Below are positions 1 through 8,292 of a DNA stretch of 63,455 bases, piece after piece; within the stretch, counting starts at the first letter, position 1, and every line of letters begins with the position of its first letter. The stretch covers positions 1-63,455 of the forward strand of contig CAZWVI010000017.1 of the NCBI GenBank assembly GCA_964637165.1. Direction: 5' to 3'. A model generated the notes under the pieces. The model was not told the DNA's origin. It did not search any database and saw only the letters and a program-made list of their open reading frames with translations. This DNA is from CAZWVI01 sp964637165. Its GTDB lineage: Bacteria; Planctomycetota; UBA1135. Both the position numbers and the translations under genes were made by a program.

Positions 1-1
1 A

Positions 2-193
2 ACCGAACACCGTGAAAAATTTGCAGCCTTCATTACTGAACTTTGCAGTAAACGCGATTCCAAAGGGTTTCCAGATGGGTCTGGCATGGCTGAAACCCAA
101 CGTTCAGGCTTCAAACGCCATTTCGGCTGGGACATTAATCAAGCTGAGCGCGAATGGCGCAAGTGGGTACTTCAAACCTATCCTGTCAAGTGA
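2..193 (+). CDS. C-terminal fragment of a hypothetical protein (DUF1570-like ending)
   Basis: An open frame enters from the left edge and stops at a TGA at 191-193. The 63 visible residues are charged and end in a tryptophan-rich segment (FGWDI, then EWRKWVL). This resembles the C-termini of planctomycete DUF1570-type, putatively secreted metallopeptidase-fold proteins. The family assignment rests on that short tail and is tentative. The stop codon overlaps the probable GTG start of the downstream exonuclease (GTGA overlap), so the two are likely cotranscribed. Confidence 0.55.
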   Translation, partial: TEHREKFAAFITELCSKRDSKGFPDGSGMAETQRSGFKRHFGWDINQAEREWRKWVLQTYPVK

Positions 194-1014
194 GTGACCC
201 CCGCGATTTTGTCGTCTTTGATACTGAGACCACCGGTATGCCACCAAGTGCACGGCTGGTTGAAATCGGCGCCTTAAAAGTTCGCGGCAACACTATTGTT
301 GATCGTTTTGATCAACTAATTTTTCCAGAGTGTCCGATTCCACGTGAAGTAATAAACGTACATGGAATTACCGACTCTGATGTCGCTGATGCCCCAAGTG
401 CCGCCAAGGTTATCCCCGATTTTTTAAAGTGGGTGGACGGGCGGCCTTTACTTGGACACAACGTAGCCTTTGACGCCGGCATGCTTAGTTCTGAATGTGC
501 CAGATTGGGGCTTACTCCCCCAAACAACCGCACTTTTTGCACATTGCGCGCGGCACGCAAACTGCTAAAACTGAAATCGCATAGTCTTACATCTTTAGTA
601 AGTGAGCTTTCTTTACCAGCCGCAGCCCATCACCGCGCGAGTTCAGATGCCAGCCACACGCTAAATTTGTTGTGGCATATGCAAGAACTATTCGGGGCCA
701 AGGTATTGGTCGAGGGTAAAAGTATTGCCGATTACTACCCTGATATTCCTCAGCTGCCTGCATCGAAATTAATTCTTGGCGAACACGCAAGCAGTGGCGA
801 GGCCTTGGAAATCCATTGCCGCTTGCGCGACGGGCGAGTTATTCCGATGCGCATAACCCCACGCTTTTTCTTTCGGCGCAAGGACACCATATGGATGGAA
901 GCTTTTTGCCATCATGCCGGGTACTACAAAAGCTACCGAGTTGAGCGAATTGGTGCCGCCCATCCAGCGCCAAACCTACCGCCAGCGGTAGTTGAACGGA
1001 ATCGTTGGGGATAA
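190..1014 (+). CDS. DEDDh 3'-5' exonuclease with WYL-like C-terminal domain
   Basis: Residues about 5-165 form a DnaQ/epsilon-type exonuclease. The ExoI motif is FDTETTG, ExoII lies around GHNVAFD, and ExoIII is HRASSDA with the DEDDh histidine. The tail (roughly the last 90 residues) is not exonuclease. It has a beta-rich segment with RDGRVIPMRITP and a later YRVERI that looks like a WYL ligand-binding domain, a fold that usually senses nucleic acids or nucleotides. The chosen start is a GTG overlapping the upstream stop. An ATG 36 bases earlier would overlap the upstream gene more. The substrate (proofreading, RNA or repair) cannot be told from sequence. The gene lacks the polymerase-associated domain of a replicative epsilon subunit. 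Confidence 0.8.
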   Translation: MSDPRDFVVFDTETTGMPPSARLVEIGALKVRGNTIVDRFDQLIFPECPIPREVINVHGITDSDVADAPSAAKVIPDFLKWVDGRPLLGHNVAFDAGMLSSECARLGLTPPNNRTFCTLRAARKLLKLKSHSLTSLVSELSLPAAAHHRASSDASHTLNLLWHMQELFGAKVLVEGKSIADYYPDIPQLPASKLILGEHASSGEALEIHCRLRDGRVIPMRITPRFFFRRKDTIWMEAFCHHAGYYKSYRVERIGAAHPAPNLPPAVVERNRWG

Positions 1015-1058
1015 TCGCGCCGATTGCGCCAAATCCGCAAATAAAAGCATATTGCCTA

Positions 1059-1139
1059 TTCAATTAACCAAATAATGCCCTAAAATACATCTCGGCCTCG
1101 TAGATATCAGACTATCAAACGGGGTGCAATCTCCGTTTG
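1059..1139 (+). promoter_or_regulatory. Possible promoter and leader hairpin upstream of the NYN gene
   Basis: A weak -35-like TTCAAT at 1059-1064 and a good -10-like TAAAAT at 1081-1086 are 16 bases apart. The leader that follows contains a hairpin with 7 perfect pairs (CAAACGG at 1116-1122 with CCGTTTG at 1133-1139), optionally closed by one more G-T pair. There is no T run, so it is not a terminator. The rest of the 159-bp gap is A/T rich with nothing else visible. No clear Shine-Dalgarno site precedes the ATG at 1174. Confidence 0.3.
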
Positions 1140-1173
1140 GAGACTAAAATTTTAACAAAAAAAACCCAGCATC

Positions 1174-1971
1174 ATGCCAGAAACTGAAACTGTAAACCAA
1201 GAGGATCAGCCAGTTGAAGAAACAGAAGTAGTTGAGGTGGAAGCCTCAGTAGAAAGTACCGAAGAAGAAGGTGAAGAATCTACTTCCGAAACTACCGCAG
1301 TCTCTTCATTCCGCGGTTTCTCACACCCTGAAATTGACCAAGACGAAGTTGTCGAAGATCTCGAACGCGAAGATCTAGAAGACAAGTACTTGGACATGAA
1401 AGATGAAGTTTGGCGCTTGCGTCGCAACCTCAATCTAAACCCTGCCACTGGCCAACTACCAAACAATGGTGGTTACGCCTCACCTGGTGGATTCCTAAAG
1501 CGCCAACGTGTTGCTTGCTTCATTGATGTACAGAACATGTACCACTCAGCGAAGAAGTGCTACGGCCGTAACCTTTCTTACTCAAAAATGCTGCGCTTAT
1601 GTGTTGGCAACCGTCGTCTTGTACGCGCGTTTGCTTACGTCATTGACCGCGATGGCATTGACCAAGTTTCTTTCTTGGATCACCTACGTTACTGTGGTAT
1701 CGAAGTGCGCAAGCGCGAAGTTATCGAACGCGTCGATGGTTCACGTAAGGCCGAGTGGGAAGTTGGAATCTCAATGGACATGCTTCGTATTGCCCAAAAG
1801 GTAGATGCAATCATCGTTGTTTCTGGCAACGGTGTGTTCGCTGACATTGGCGACACCATCCGTGGCATGGGCGTTAAGTTCGAGTGCTGTTCATTCCGCG
1901 AAAGCATGAGCGATCTGCTCGTACGCGGCGTGGATCAGTACCACGTCCTTCAAGAAGAGCACCTCTACTAA
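1174..1971 (+). CDS. NYN (LabA/DUF88 PIN-like) domain protein
   Basis: The N-terminal 85 residues are strongly acidic and low in complexity (Glu, Thr, Ser, Val). The following 180 residues form an NYN domain: ACFIDVQNMYHSAKK carries the first catalytic Asp, VSGNGVFADI the later acidic cluster, and a GVKFECC strand follows. NYN proteins share the PIN/FLAP nuclease fold and usually act on RNA. In the usual family motif the central segment is SGDGDF. Here the Asp is Asn (SGNGVF), so catalytic competence is uncertain and it could be an RNA-binding derivative. The gene is monocistronic, with its own leader and a strong terminator. Confidence 0.8.
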   Translation: MPETETVNQEDQPVEETEVVEVEASVESTEEEGEESTSETTAVSSFRGFSHPEIDQDEVVEDLEREDLEDKYLDMKDEVWRLRRNLNLNPATGQLPNNGGYASPGGFLKRQRVACFIDVQNMYHSAKKCYGRNLSYSKMLRLCVGNRRLVRAFAYVIDRDGIDQVSFLDHLRYCGIEVRKREVIERVDGSRKAEWEVGISMDMLRIAQKVDAIIVVSGNGVFADIGDTIRGMGVKFECCSFRESMSDLLVRGVDQYHVLQEEHLY

Positions 1972-1991
1972 ATAGTCGTAGCTTTGCTTTA

Positions 1992-2029
1992 CCGGGTTGC
2001 CGTTCCCACGACGGCAACCCGGTTTTTTT
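1992..2029 (+). terminator. Rho-independent terminator after the NYN gene
   Basis: A perfect 12-bp GC-rich stem (CCGGGTTGCCGT paired with ACGGCAACCCGG) encloses a short TCCCACG loop and is followed directly by seven T residues. It lies 20 bases after the NYN stop codon. Confidence 0.93.
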
Positions 2030-2063
2030 GTACCTGTTCGCTTTACTGCGCTTATAGTAGGGC

Positions 2064-2789
2064 ATGCATAATCCCCGAAAGTTGCTCCATTTAGCTATTT
2101 GTGCACCGCTCATGGCATTATCCTGCCAGTCGGCACCCGGAATTGCCCCGAGCAATCCATCGCCCCAAGAGCTTGCTTTCTTTTTTGATAAGTTCTTGCC
2201 GGTAAATGTGGCAAGTGATGCGCCTGATAAAACTTGGATTGTTGACACTATTTTGTTGCGCGCGGAATTCGGTGATGGGAACAGTGAGTGGCAAACTATG
2301 TCCACTCCGCGATTGGTTTTTCTAGAAGGTGAAAATGCCAGTTTAAGCAGTAGTACCGAAGCTAGTTATGTGGCTGACATGGAAGTTAAAGAATTTAACG
2401 GCACTTTCCTTGCCGACCCGCGCATAGACCAACTTGGGGTAGGATTCCAACTCGATGCAATGGTTCACGGTCATCCCGATAACCTTGAATGTGCTATTGA
2501 TTTAACACGTGTGAAATTAATCGAAATGAATATTCAAAAAGTTGCAGCAGGTGAGGCCTTCGTAGAAGTGCAAGTGCCGATGGTGGCGAACAGTAATAGT
2601 CGCATCGAGTTTCCGATAAGTGAATCCGGAATTCATCTTTATCAACTTCCGGTTATGCCTGGGACAAACTCATTTGAGCTGCTAGCCGTGCGAACTTTTC
2701 GGGTTGGAGAATCGCCGCCAAGTGGGCCGGTGTTCAGCAATCGACTTGCACCACCAGCAATAAGAGCTACTGCATCTCCAATCGATTAG
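2064..2789 (+). CDS. Hypothetical lipoprotein
   Basis: The 241-residue protein begins with a basic and hydrophobic signal followed by a lipobox-like ALSC, so it is probably anchored to a membrane in the periplasm. The mature part is mostly beta-strand-like and rich in acidic and polar residues, with no recognisable domain. The gene stands alone between a terminator and a convergent gene, overlapping the hyuB 3' end by four bases. Function unknown. Confidence 0.65.
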   Translation: MHNPRKLLHLAICAPLMALSCQSAPGIAPSNPSPQELAFFFDKFLPVNVASDAPDKTWIVDTILLRAEFGDGNSEWQTMSTPRLVFLEGENASLSSSTEASYVADMEVKEFNGTFLADPRIDQLGVGFQLDAMVHGHPDNLECAIDLTRVKLIEMNIQKVAAGEAFVEVQVPMVANSNSRIEFPISESGIHLYQLPVMPGTNSFELLAVRTFRVGESPPSGPVFSNRLAPPAIRATASPID

Positions 2790-4333
2790 GGCTTAACGCC
2801 CCATCCGGCACCACCGCTCGACTCAAGTAAAAGTCGATCGCCCGGCTTTAAGTCGAGCGTCTCGCCGGCGGCGATTGACCGCCAACGGTTGTTAATTCTT
2901 ACGCGGTCACGGCCGGGCTTGGCCGCTCCGCCGCGGTTGCGGCCCGGTGGGCTGGAATTACGCCTGGTGGCGATAACTCCCAGTCGCACTGCTTTTAGGA
3001 ATTCGATTTCTTTGATTAAACCATCGCCACCACGATGTAACCCGATGCCACCAGATGCGCGGCGCTTGGCGTGCCGCACTACTCGCACCGGCAATTCACT
3101 TTCAAGCACTTCAACTGGGGTGTTGAGAGTATTGGTCATGTGCACCTGCAAGACGCTCGCACCTGGACCATTGGGCCCAGCTCCACAGCCGCCGCCCAAA
3201 GTTTCGTAATAAACAAAAGCACTGCCATCATTGCGTTCACCGCCAAAACACACATTGTTCATACTGCCATGCGAAGCGGCAGGAATTTGCTTGGGAAGGA
3301 ATTTGGCACAAGCTTCAAAAAGGACATCGACCAATCGTTGACTTGTTTCAGTATTACCAACTGCCACGCCGGCTGGAGCTTGCGATGAAAGCAATGAACG
3401 CGCCGGTAGGTGCAATTTAATCGGGCTTAATATTCCGCCACTTTCAGGCAACTCTCCATTGGCAATAGATTGCAAAACATAGGCGACTGCGGACAAGACC
3501 ACCGCTCGGTGAGTATTCCACGAAGCAGGCACTTGCGCAGATGTTCCCGAGAAGTCTAGTTTGAGATTTCCACCTAGCTTAGTCATTTGCAGTTGGATTT
3601 TGGGGCTACCCGCACCGTCTAAAAAATCTTTAACTCGCACTCTTTTGTCGGGCCAGGACTTAAGCATTGCACGACATAGTTTGCTTGCATGAGAATGGAG
3701 TTTATGCATTGCTTGAGTCGTGGGCCCTACCCCAAAGCGCATTAAGAGTTGATCGAAACGATCAGCGCCACGATGCAATGCGGCGCATTGAGCTTGCAAG
3801 TCGCCGACCCGAGCTTGTGGTTCGCGCATTTGTTGTTCAAATATTTGCCATACCGATAAGACCTTTTGGCCTTTTTGAACTAGCAAACAAGGTGCAATGC
3901 AAATTCCTTCCTCGGCTAAACAACTGGCCCCTGTTAAACCGCCTGGCTCCAAGCCACCAACATCATTGTGATGGGCGCGGTTTAGCAAAAAACCGACACG
4001 ACGATTTCCCACAAATATCGGAGCGACCACCGTCACATCGTTTAGGTGAGTACCGCCTCGATGCGGATCGTTAAGAACAACTACATCGCCGGCTTGCGGG
4101 TCAATACTTTTCAGCACCGCCGGCACCGTCAAGTGGGCGCTGCCAAGGTGCACTGGAATGTGGGCGGCGTGAGAAATTAAGCGACCACGTTCGTCAAGTA
4201 AGGCGCATGAAAAATCTCGCCGCTCTTTAATATTGGCCGAGACTGCTGATTGGCGAAGTGCCTCGCCCATTTCTTCGGTAACACTTGCAAAGAGATGACG
4301 AAAAACGGTTAAGGAAATGTCGCGAGTGCTCAT
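2786..4333 (-). CDS. hyuB: Hydantoinase B / 5-oxoprolinase beta-type subunit
   Basis: This 515-residue protein matches the HyuB family over its whole length. Typical features are the start (FRHLFASVTEEMGEAL), VVLNDPHRGGTHLNDV, a central SGTSAQVPASWN segment and the late Gly-rich GGCGAGPNGPGAS region. HyuB works with HyuA in ATP-dependent opening of hydantoins, 5-oxoproline or related cyclic amides. The gene overlaps hyuA by four bases (ATGA), which implies translational coupling. Exact substrate unknown. Confidence 0.9.
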   Translation of the reverse strand: MSTRDISLTVFRHLFASVTEEMGEALRQSAVSANIKERRDFSCALLDERGRLISHAAHIPVHLGSAHLTVPAVLKSIDPQAGDVVVLNDPHRGGTHLNDVTVVAPIFVGNRRVGFLLNRAHHNDVGGLEPGGLTGASCLAEEGICIAPCLLVQKGQKVLSVWQIFEQQMREPQARVGDLQAQCAALHRGADRFDQLLMRFGVGPTTQAMHKLHSHASKLCRAMLKSWPDKRVRVKDFLDGAGSPKIQLQMTKLGGNLKLDFSGTSAQVPASWNTHRAVVLSAVAYVLQSIANGELPESGGILSPIKLHLPARSLLSSQAPAGVAVGNTETSQRLVDVLFEACAKFLPKQIPAASHGSMNNVCFGGERNDGSAFVYYETLGGGCGAGPNGPGASVLQVHMTNTLNTPVEVLESELPVRVVRHAKRRASGGIGLHRGGDGLIKEIEFLKAVRLGVIATRRNSSPPGRNRGGAAKPGRDRVRINNRWRSIAAGETLDLKPGDRLLLESSGGAGWGVKP

Positions 4334-6306
4334 TTGCTGGTCACTTTCTTAAGACTTAAACAACCCCAAGCATCCACTCTTGCGCACCAATTTGGCGGAA
4401 CCACGGTAGTTGAAGAATATTCTGCAATCACGGCCGGGCCAACTATTTGAGCACCCGCTTTAAGTTCTTCGCGTTGATACCAGCTGCAGTTAAGCGGCTG
4501 AATCCCACCGCATTCAGGGAATTGGGCGGAGCGCCGTTCAAGCGCAGAGGCTGTATATTTCCGACATCGCTGCCTAGGCCAGGCACTTGAACTCGGGCCG
4601 TCAGCCTGCACCCTAATTGCTAATAATTCGATTTCGGCGGCACGCTGATAACCAAAGCGTTGGCGATGCGCGGCATGAAATCGCTTTTCAACGTTTGCGC
4701 CTTCGGCCAAGGCAAAAACTGCCGATTGCCCTTGGCTGCGCAATTCCAAAATTCGTTTTGCTTTTATTTTATTTCCAGGAACACCCTCCGCTTTAAGGTC
4801 GGCAACAACTTTGTCCATCAGCGGTACAAATAATTCTTTCCGGAGTTTTGACGGCGGCAATAAAGTTAAAACTGTTTTACTAAGACTGCGGCGCGCCGGA
4901 GCTGTCAATAATCCTAAAGCTGAAAAAACTCCAGGCTTAGGTGGAATTACGACTTCTGGCATTCCTAAACGTTCAGCCATCCATGCCGCATGCAATCCTC
5001 CCGCTCCTCCAAAGGCATAAAGGACTAAACGGCGGGGATCATGCCCAGCCGCCAAACTGACCTTACGCAAAGCACGTTCCATTTCGGCACTGGCAATTTC
5101 CAATATCTCACAAGCAGAACGCTTTAATTTTTTCGCGGCAGTAATGACGCTTGGCAAATCTAATTTAGACTTTCCGTCAAGGAATCTTCGTGGATGCAAG
5201 CGTCCACAATGGAGATGGGCATCAGTTACGGTTAGTTGTTTGCCACCTCGCCGATAACAAATCGGGCCGGGAACTGCGCCGGCCGATTGCGGACCAACTT
5301 GCAATTCACCGGCCGCATCTAAATGTGCCAAACTACCGCCGCCGGTTCCGATTGTATGTAGCGGTAATCCGCGGGCGAGCAATGGCAAGCCGGCCATCGT
5401 CAATTCACTTAAGGCAAGTTCGCCGCCGAGCAAAAGTGCGACGTCGGTGCTGGTGCCACCCATGTCTAAGGTCAAAATATCCCTGTCACCACGTGCATCA
5501 GCCAAAGTCCGCGCTGCAGAAAGCCCACCCGCTGGACCAGAAAGTGCCAAATGAACTGGCTCGGCGGCGGCGGCTTCGGCACTAGCAGTGCCGCCATCCG
5601 AGCGCATTACGCGTAAACGGCTTTTGGAATTCCAACCTTTAGCGAGCTCGCCAGCAAGTTCACATAAGGCCGGTGCCACCACCGACTGAAGGCCGGCATC
5701 AGCCCAAGTAGTTGTTGCTCGCTCATATTCACGTTGTTCCGGCGCTAATAAGTGAGACTGCACAATTGGAATCTGCAACTTTTTAAGCGCGCGCGCTAGG
5801 CGTTTTTCATGTTTACCCTCGCGCCATGCATGCAAAAAACAAATCGCAATCGCTTGCGGTTTTTGACGTTTAACTAATTCACAAACTCGATTTATTTCAG
5901 CGCGGGTTAAATTGCATATGGTCTTCCCTTCGGCGGACAGACGTTCATCAACTTCAATGATGTGTCGGCGTGCTTGTTGTGGACGCGGTGGGCGTGGCTC
6001 TAATGCATAAAGCGAATCGCGCTCTTGGCGGCCAATTTCCAAAATGTCGCCATGCCCCTTAGTGGTAATAAAACATACTCTTCCCAGCTTGCCAGTTAAT
6101 AGGGCATTGGTGGCGTGAGTTGTCCCATGTACTAACTCGACAAAATGTTGCCCCTTGGGGGTTAATTCAGCAAGTGCATGAATAACCGCGAGCGCCGGCG
6201 CGTGTTGAGTTGTCGGACATTTATAAATTTCCCAACCACCATCGCTACTGGCAATCACCGCATCGGTAAAAGTTCCGCCAGTGTCAATTCCAGCTCGTTT
6301 AATCAT
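4330..6306 (-). CDS. hyuA: Hydantoinase A / 5-oxoprolinase alpha-type subunit
   Basis: The N-terminus has the phosphate-binding GIDTGGTFTDAV. The HyuA core follows with LDMGGTSTDVALL, the glycine-rich GTGGGSLA and the YAFGGAGGLHA motif of the ASKHA fold. The frame is open for 32 residues upstream, but those overlap the preceding gene and the family starts right before the GIDTGG motif, so the ATG at 6306 is preferred. It lies 13 bases after the upstream stop. It forms a two-subunit ATP-dependent cyclic amide hydrolase with HyuB. The upstream glycosylasparaginase suggests that amino-acid or amide salvage is the shared theme (inference). Confidence 0.9.
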   Translation of the reverse strand: MIKRAGIDTGGTFTDAVIASSDGGWEIYKCPTTQHAPALAVIHALAELTPKGQHFVELVHGTTHATNALLTGKLGRVCFITTKGHGDILEIGRQERDSLYALEPRPPRPQQARRHIIEVDERLSAEGKTICNLTRAEINRVCELVKRQKPQAIAICFLHAWREGKHEKRLARALKKLQIPIVQSHLLAPEQREYERATTTWADAGLQSVVAPALCELAGELAKGWNSKSRLRVMRSDGGTASAEAAAAEPVHLALSGPAGGLSAARTLADARGDRDILTLDMGGTSTDVALLLGGELALSELTMAGLPLLARGLPLHTIGTGGGSLAHLDAAGELQVGPQSAGAVPGPICYRRGGKQLTVTDAHLHCGRLHPRRFLDGKSKLDLPSVITAAKKLKRSACEILEIASAEMERALRKVSLAAGHDPRRLVLYAFGGAGGLHAAWMAERLGMPEVVIPPKPGVFSALGLLTAPARRSLSKTVLTLLPPSKLRKELFVPLMDKVVADLKAEGVPGNKIKAKRILELRSQGQSAVFALAEGANVEKRFHAAHRQRFGYQRAAEIELLAIRVQADGPSSSAWPRQRCRKYTASALERRSAQFPECGGIQPLNCSWYQREELKAGAQIVGPAVIAEYSSTTVVPPNWCARVDAWGCLSLKKVTSK

Positions 6307-6319
6307 TAGCAAGCAAAGC

Positions 6320-7378
6320 TTACACTTCGTACAAGAATGCACCGCTTTCCAAGCGTGCACCATTTGCATCACAAACGGCGAATGATTTGCGGCCTGGCGC
6401 ACTTAACATGCGAGCAGAACCATAAAGACCATCTTTACGGATTGCGTAAAAAGACAAGTTGAAAGATGGGCGGTTTTCTTTTTCGTTCCACAAAGACTTC
6501 TGCCAATTCCGCTGACGCTGTACTTGTGAGGCCACCCTTTTAAGTGCGTATAAGCAGGCTTCTTCGGGGGTGTCGCCCTCGCGCATACGCTCAACGACTA
6601 ACCACGAGCCACCCGAGTGAATAGCCGATTCACCGCGACCGGTGGCTCCAGCCGAACCAACTTCGTTATCGCAATATAAACCACAACCAATAAGTGGTGA
6701 ATCGCCAATGCGACCAGGAATTTTAAACGACAATCCAGAGGTTGTAGTAGTGCAACCAAGGTTGCCTTCAGCGGACAAAACTGAACAATGAATCGTTCCA
6801 TATAAACGTTCGAAGTCAGCATTGCGTACTTCATCGCCAGTTGGTGAAAGCCAATCGTCATCATTGGAACGCGAAGCGCGCCACTTCAACCAAATCTTGC
6901 GCGCGCGATCAGTTAATAAATTTTCCTCTGGAAAACCATACGACTTGGCGAACTCCGTTGCACCACGACCAACAATATTTACATGGTCGGTATGGTCCAT
7001 GACAATTTCTGCGACTTGCGCGGGGTGTTTAATATCTTCAATGCAGGCCACTGAACCAGCATTATGCGCTATTCCATCCATGCACGCGGCATCAAGTTGC
7101 ACCACGCCAGCTTCGTTGGGTAAACCGCCATAGCCAACTGAAATATCATTGGGGTCGGCTTCAACTATTGCCACACCTTTAATTGCGGCAGACACTGGGC
7201 GCATCCCTGCTTGGGTTTGTTGCCAAGCTTCGGCGACGGTGCGCAAACCGTTTGCCGAAGAAATCACTACCGCTGATGCTGGTGGGCTTAAGCTTGGCTT
7301 AGCCAGCAAGTTACGTGGAACGGCAGCACTGACTGCTGAGATTGCGGCTGCGCTGAGGAGTGAGCGGCGGGTAAGCAT
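6320..7378 (-). CDS. N4-(beta-N-acetylglucosaminyl)-L-asparaginase (glycosylasparaginase), exported
   Basis: An Ntn-hydrolase of the isoaspartyl peptidase / glycosylasparaginase family, 352 residues from the chosen ATG. The start at 7378 gives a twin-arginine-like leader (TRRSLLSAAA) suggesting Tat export. Seen are GYGGLPNEAG near the start, MDHTDHVNIVG, the autocleavage region GTIHCSVLSAEGNLG (Thr becomes the nucleophile, though the usual Asp before GT is not obvious), and GRIGDSPLIGCGLYCDNEVG with GATGRGE for substrate binding. It would cleave the GlcNAc-Asn bond of degraded N-glycoproteins. First gene of the operon with hyuA and hyuB. Confidence 0.88.
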   Translation of the reverse strand: MLTRRSLLSAAAISAVSAAVPRNLLAKPSLSPPASAVVISSANGLRTVAEAWQQTQAGMRPVSAAIKGVAIVEADPNDISVGYGGLPNEAGVVQLDAACMDGIAHNAGSVACIEDIKHPAQVAEIVMDHTDHVNIVGRGATEFAKSYGFPEENLLTDRARKIWLKWRASRSNDDDWLSPTGDEVRNADFERLYGTIHCSVLSAEGNLGCTTTTSGLSFKIPGRIGDSPLIGCGLYCDNEVGSAGATGRGESAIHSGGSWLVVERMREGDTPEEACLYALKRVASQVQRQRNWQKSLWNEKENRPSFNLSFYAIRKDGLYGSARMLSAPGRKSFAVCDANGARLESGAFLYEV

Positions 7379-7441
7379 GCTCTCAAAATAACGTGGGCGG
7401 CTATAAATAGGAAAATCCAAAAGTTCTGGGACGGGGTCAAA

Positions 7442-7560
7442 TGAAAAAACCCACCTCCCGAGCGGGGATGGTCAACAGACATTAAACTTCGAGGAAGTTG
7501 TCTGGTGCCCGAGAGGCGGATCGAGTCCCTGTCTATTTATAGGACGCTACCACCCCACCT
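7442..7560 (-). promoter_or_regulatory. Hairpin-rich leader or small RNA ending in a terminator-like hairpin
   Basis: The 223-bp gap between two minus-strand genes holds no ORF with family resemblance. Read on the minus strand it has a hairpin with stem AACTTC/GAAGTT extended by a CAGAC/GTCTG pair (plus-strand 7477-7505 region). Near 7445-7472 lies an imperfect GC-rich stem (CCATCCCC against GGGAGGTGG) followed by six T residues, ending about 65 bases before the glycosylasparaginase start. An upstream GGGGTGG at about 7547-7553 can pair with CCATCCCC, which would break the terminator stem. This is the layout of an attenuator or riboswitch, or of a separate small RNA. No known class was recognised. 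Confidence 0.4.
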
Positions 7561-7601
7561 TTGTTCCGAAGATTCCAGCTTTTGTTCGTCGTTTTCAGTG
7601 A

Positions 7602-8285
7602 TTACTTGGAATACCAGCGGTGAAGCCGTTTTGGCGAAACACCCATGCGATATAACCACGGAAAACTATGCCAACATAAGAAGGTTCGCCAAGGGCGTTC
7701 ACAGAAACGCCGACCACTTACTTGGATTGCCGCGGACAAAGTTTGAATTGGAGCAAGACGGTTTAACCGCTTAGCAAACTCAAGGTCTTCCATTAATCCC
7801 TGTTTTGGCATTCCACCACATTTTTCATAATTTTTACGAGTACAAAATATTGCTTGGTCGCCATATGGAAAACGACTTCGCCGCGAACGCCAGTTGGCAG
7901 TTTTCAAAAATAACTTAACCAATGGACCGGCATTGGCGGTGGGATTATTTTCAATTTGGAAGCAGCCGCCAGAGAATTTCTCTTCCGCTAAGGTCGCCTC
8001 AATTAAATCTTTGGCGTTACTCGGCAGACGACAATCTGCATGCAGGAATAAGAGATCATGCTCGGGGACCGATTGAGCGGCGGCCGCTAACTGTTGTCCA
8101 CGCCCGGCTTGGCACTTAACTATTTGCTCAACGCCGCTAGCTTGCACCAACTTAAGCGTGTCGTCACTGCTTCCTCCATCAGCAACCACGATTGTCCATT
8201 CAGGTGCCAAGCTTTTGACACTCTCAATGCAATCGGTAATTTGATCTGCTTCGTTAAACGTTGGTATGAGTACGGCAACTGCCAC
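7602..8285 (-). CDS. Family 2 glycosyltransferase, 'transferase 2, rSAM/selenodomain-associated' type
   Basis: A compact 227-residue GT-A glycosyltransferase without a membrane anchor. It starts VLIPTFNEADQI, has VVADGGSSDDT as nucleotide-binding loop, LFLHADCRLP as the metal-binding DxD-like site, and ends with RFPYGDQAIFC and LMEDLEFAKRL (acceptor/catalytic ED). This motif order fits the group that NCBIfam calls transferase 2, rSAM/selenodomain-associated, which occurs with ArsS/ArsM-type genes and is a candidate for sugar steps of arsenosugar synthesis. Both ArsS and ArsM are encoded about 9 kb away. It starts 7 bases after the upstream propeller gene's stop, so it is cotranscribed with it. 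Confidence 0.88.
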   Translation of the reverse strand: MAVAVLIPTFNEADQITDCIESVKSLAPEWTIVVADGGSSDDTLKLVQASGVEQIVKCQAGRGQQLAAAAQSVPEHDLLFLHADCRLPSNAKDLIEATLAEEKFSGGCFQIENNPTANAGPLVKLFLKTANWRSRRSRFPYGDQAIFCTRKNYEKCGGMPKQGLMEDLEFAKRLNRLAPIQTLSAAIQVSGRRFCERPWRTFLCWHSFPWLYRMGVSPKRLHRWYSK

Positions 8286-8292
8286 TCAACCA

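Noticed and set aside
1174..1430. Acidic N-terminal part of the NYN protein as a separate gene
   Set aside because: It is continuous and in frame with the NYN domain without internal start signals; acidic low-complexity extensions are common.
7450..7540. tRNA-Sec gene in the structured leader (GGATCGAGTCC looks like a T-arm)
   Set aside because: No acceptor stem or TCA anticodon arm can be formed on either strand; the T-arm-like segment pairs poorly.
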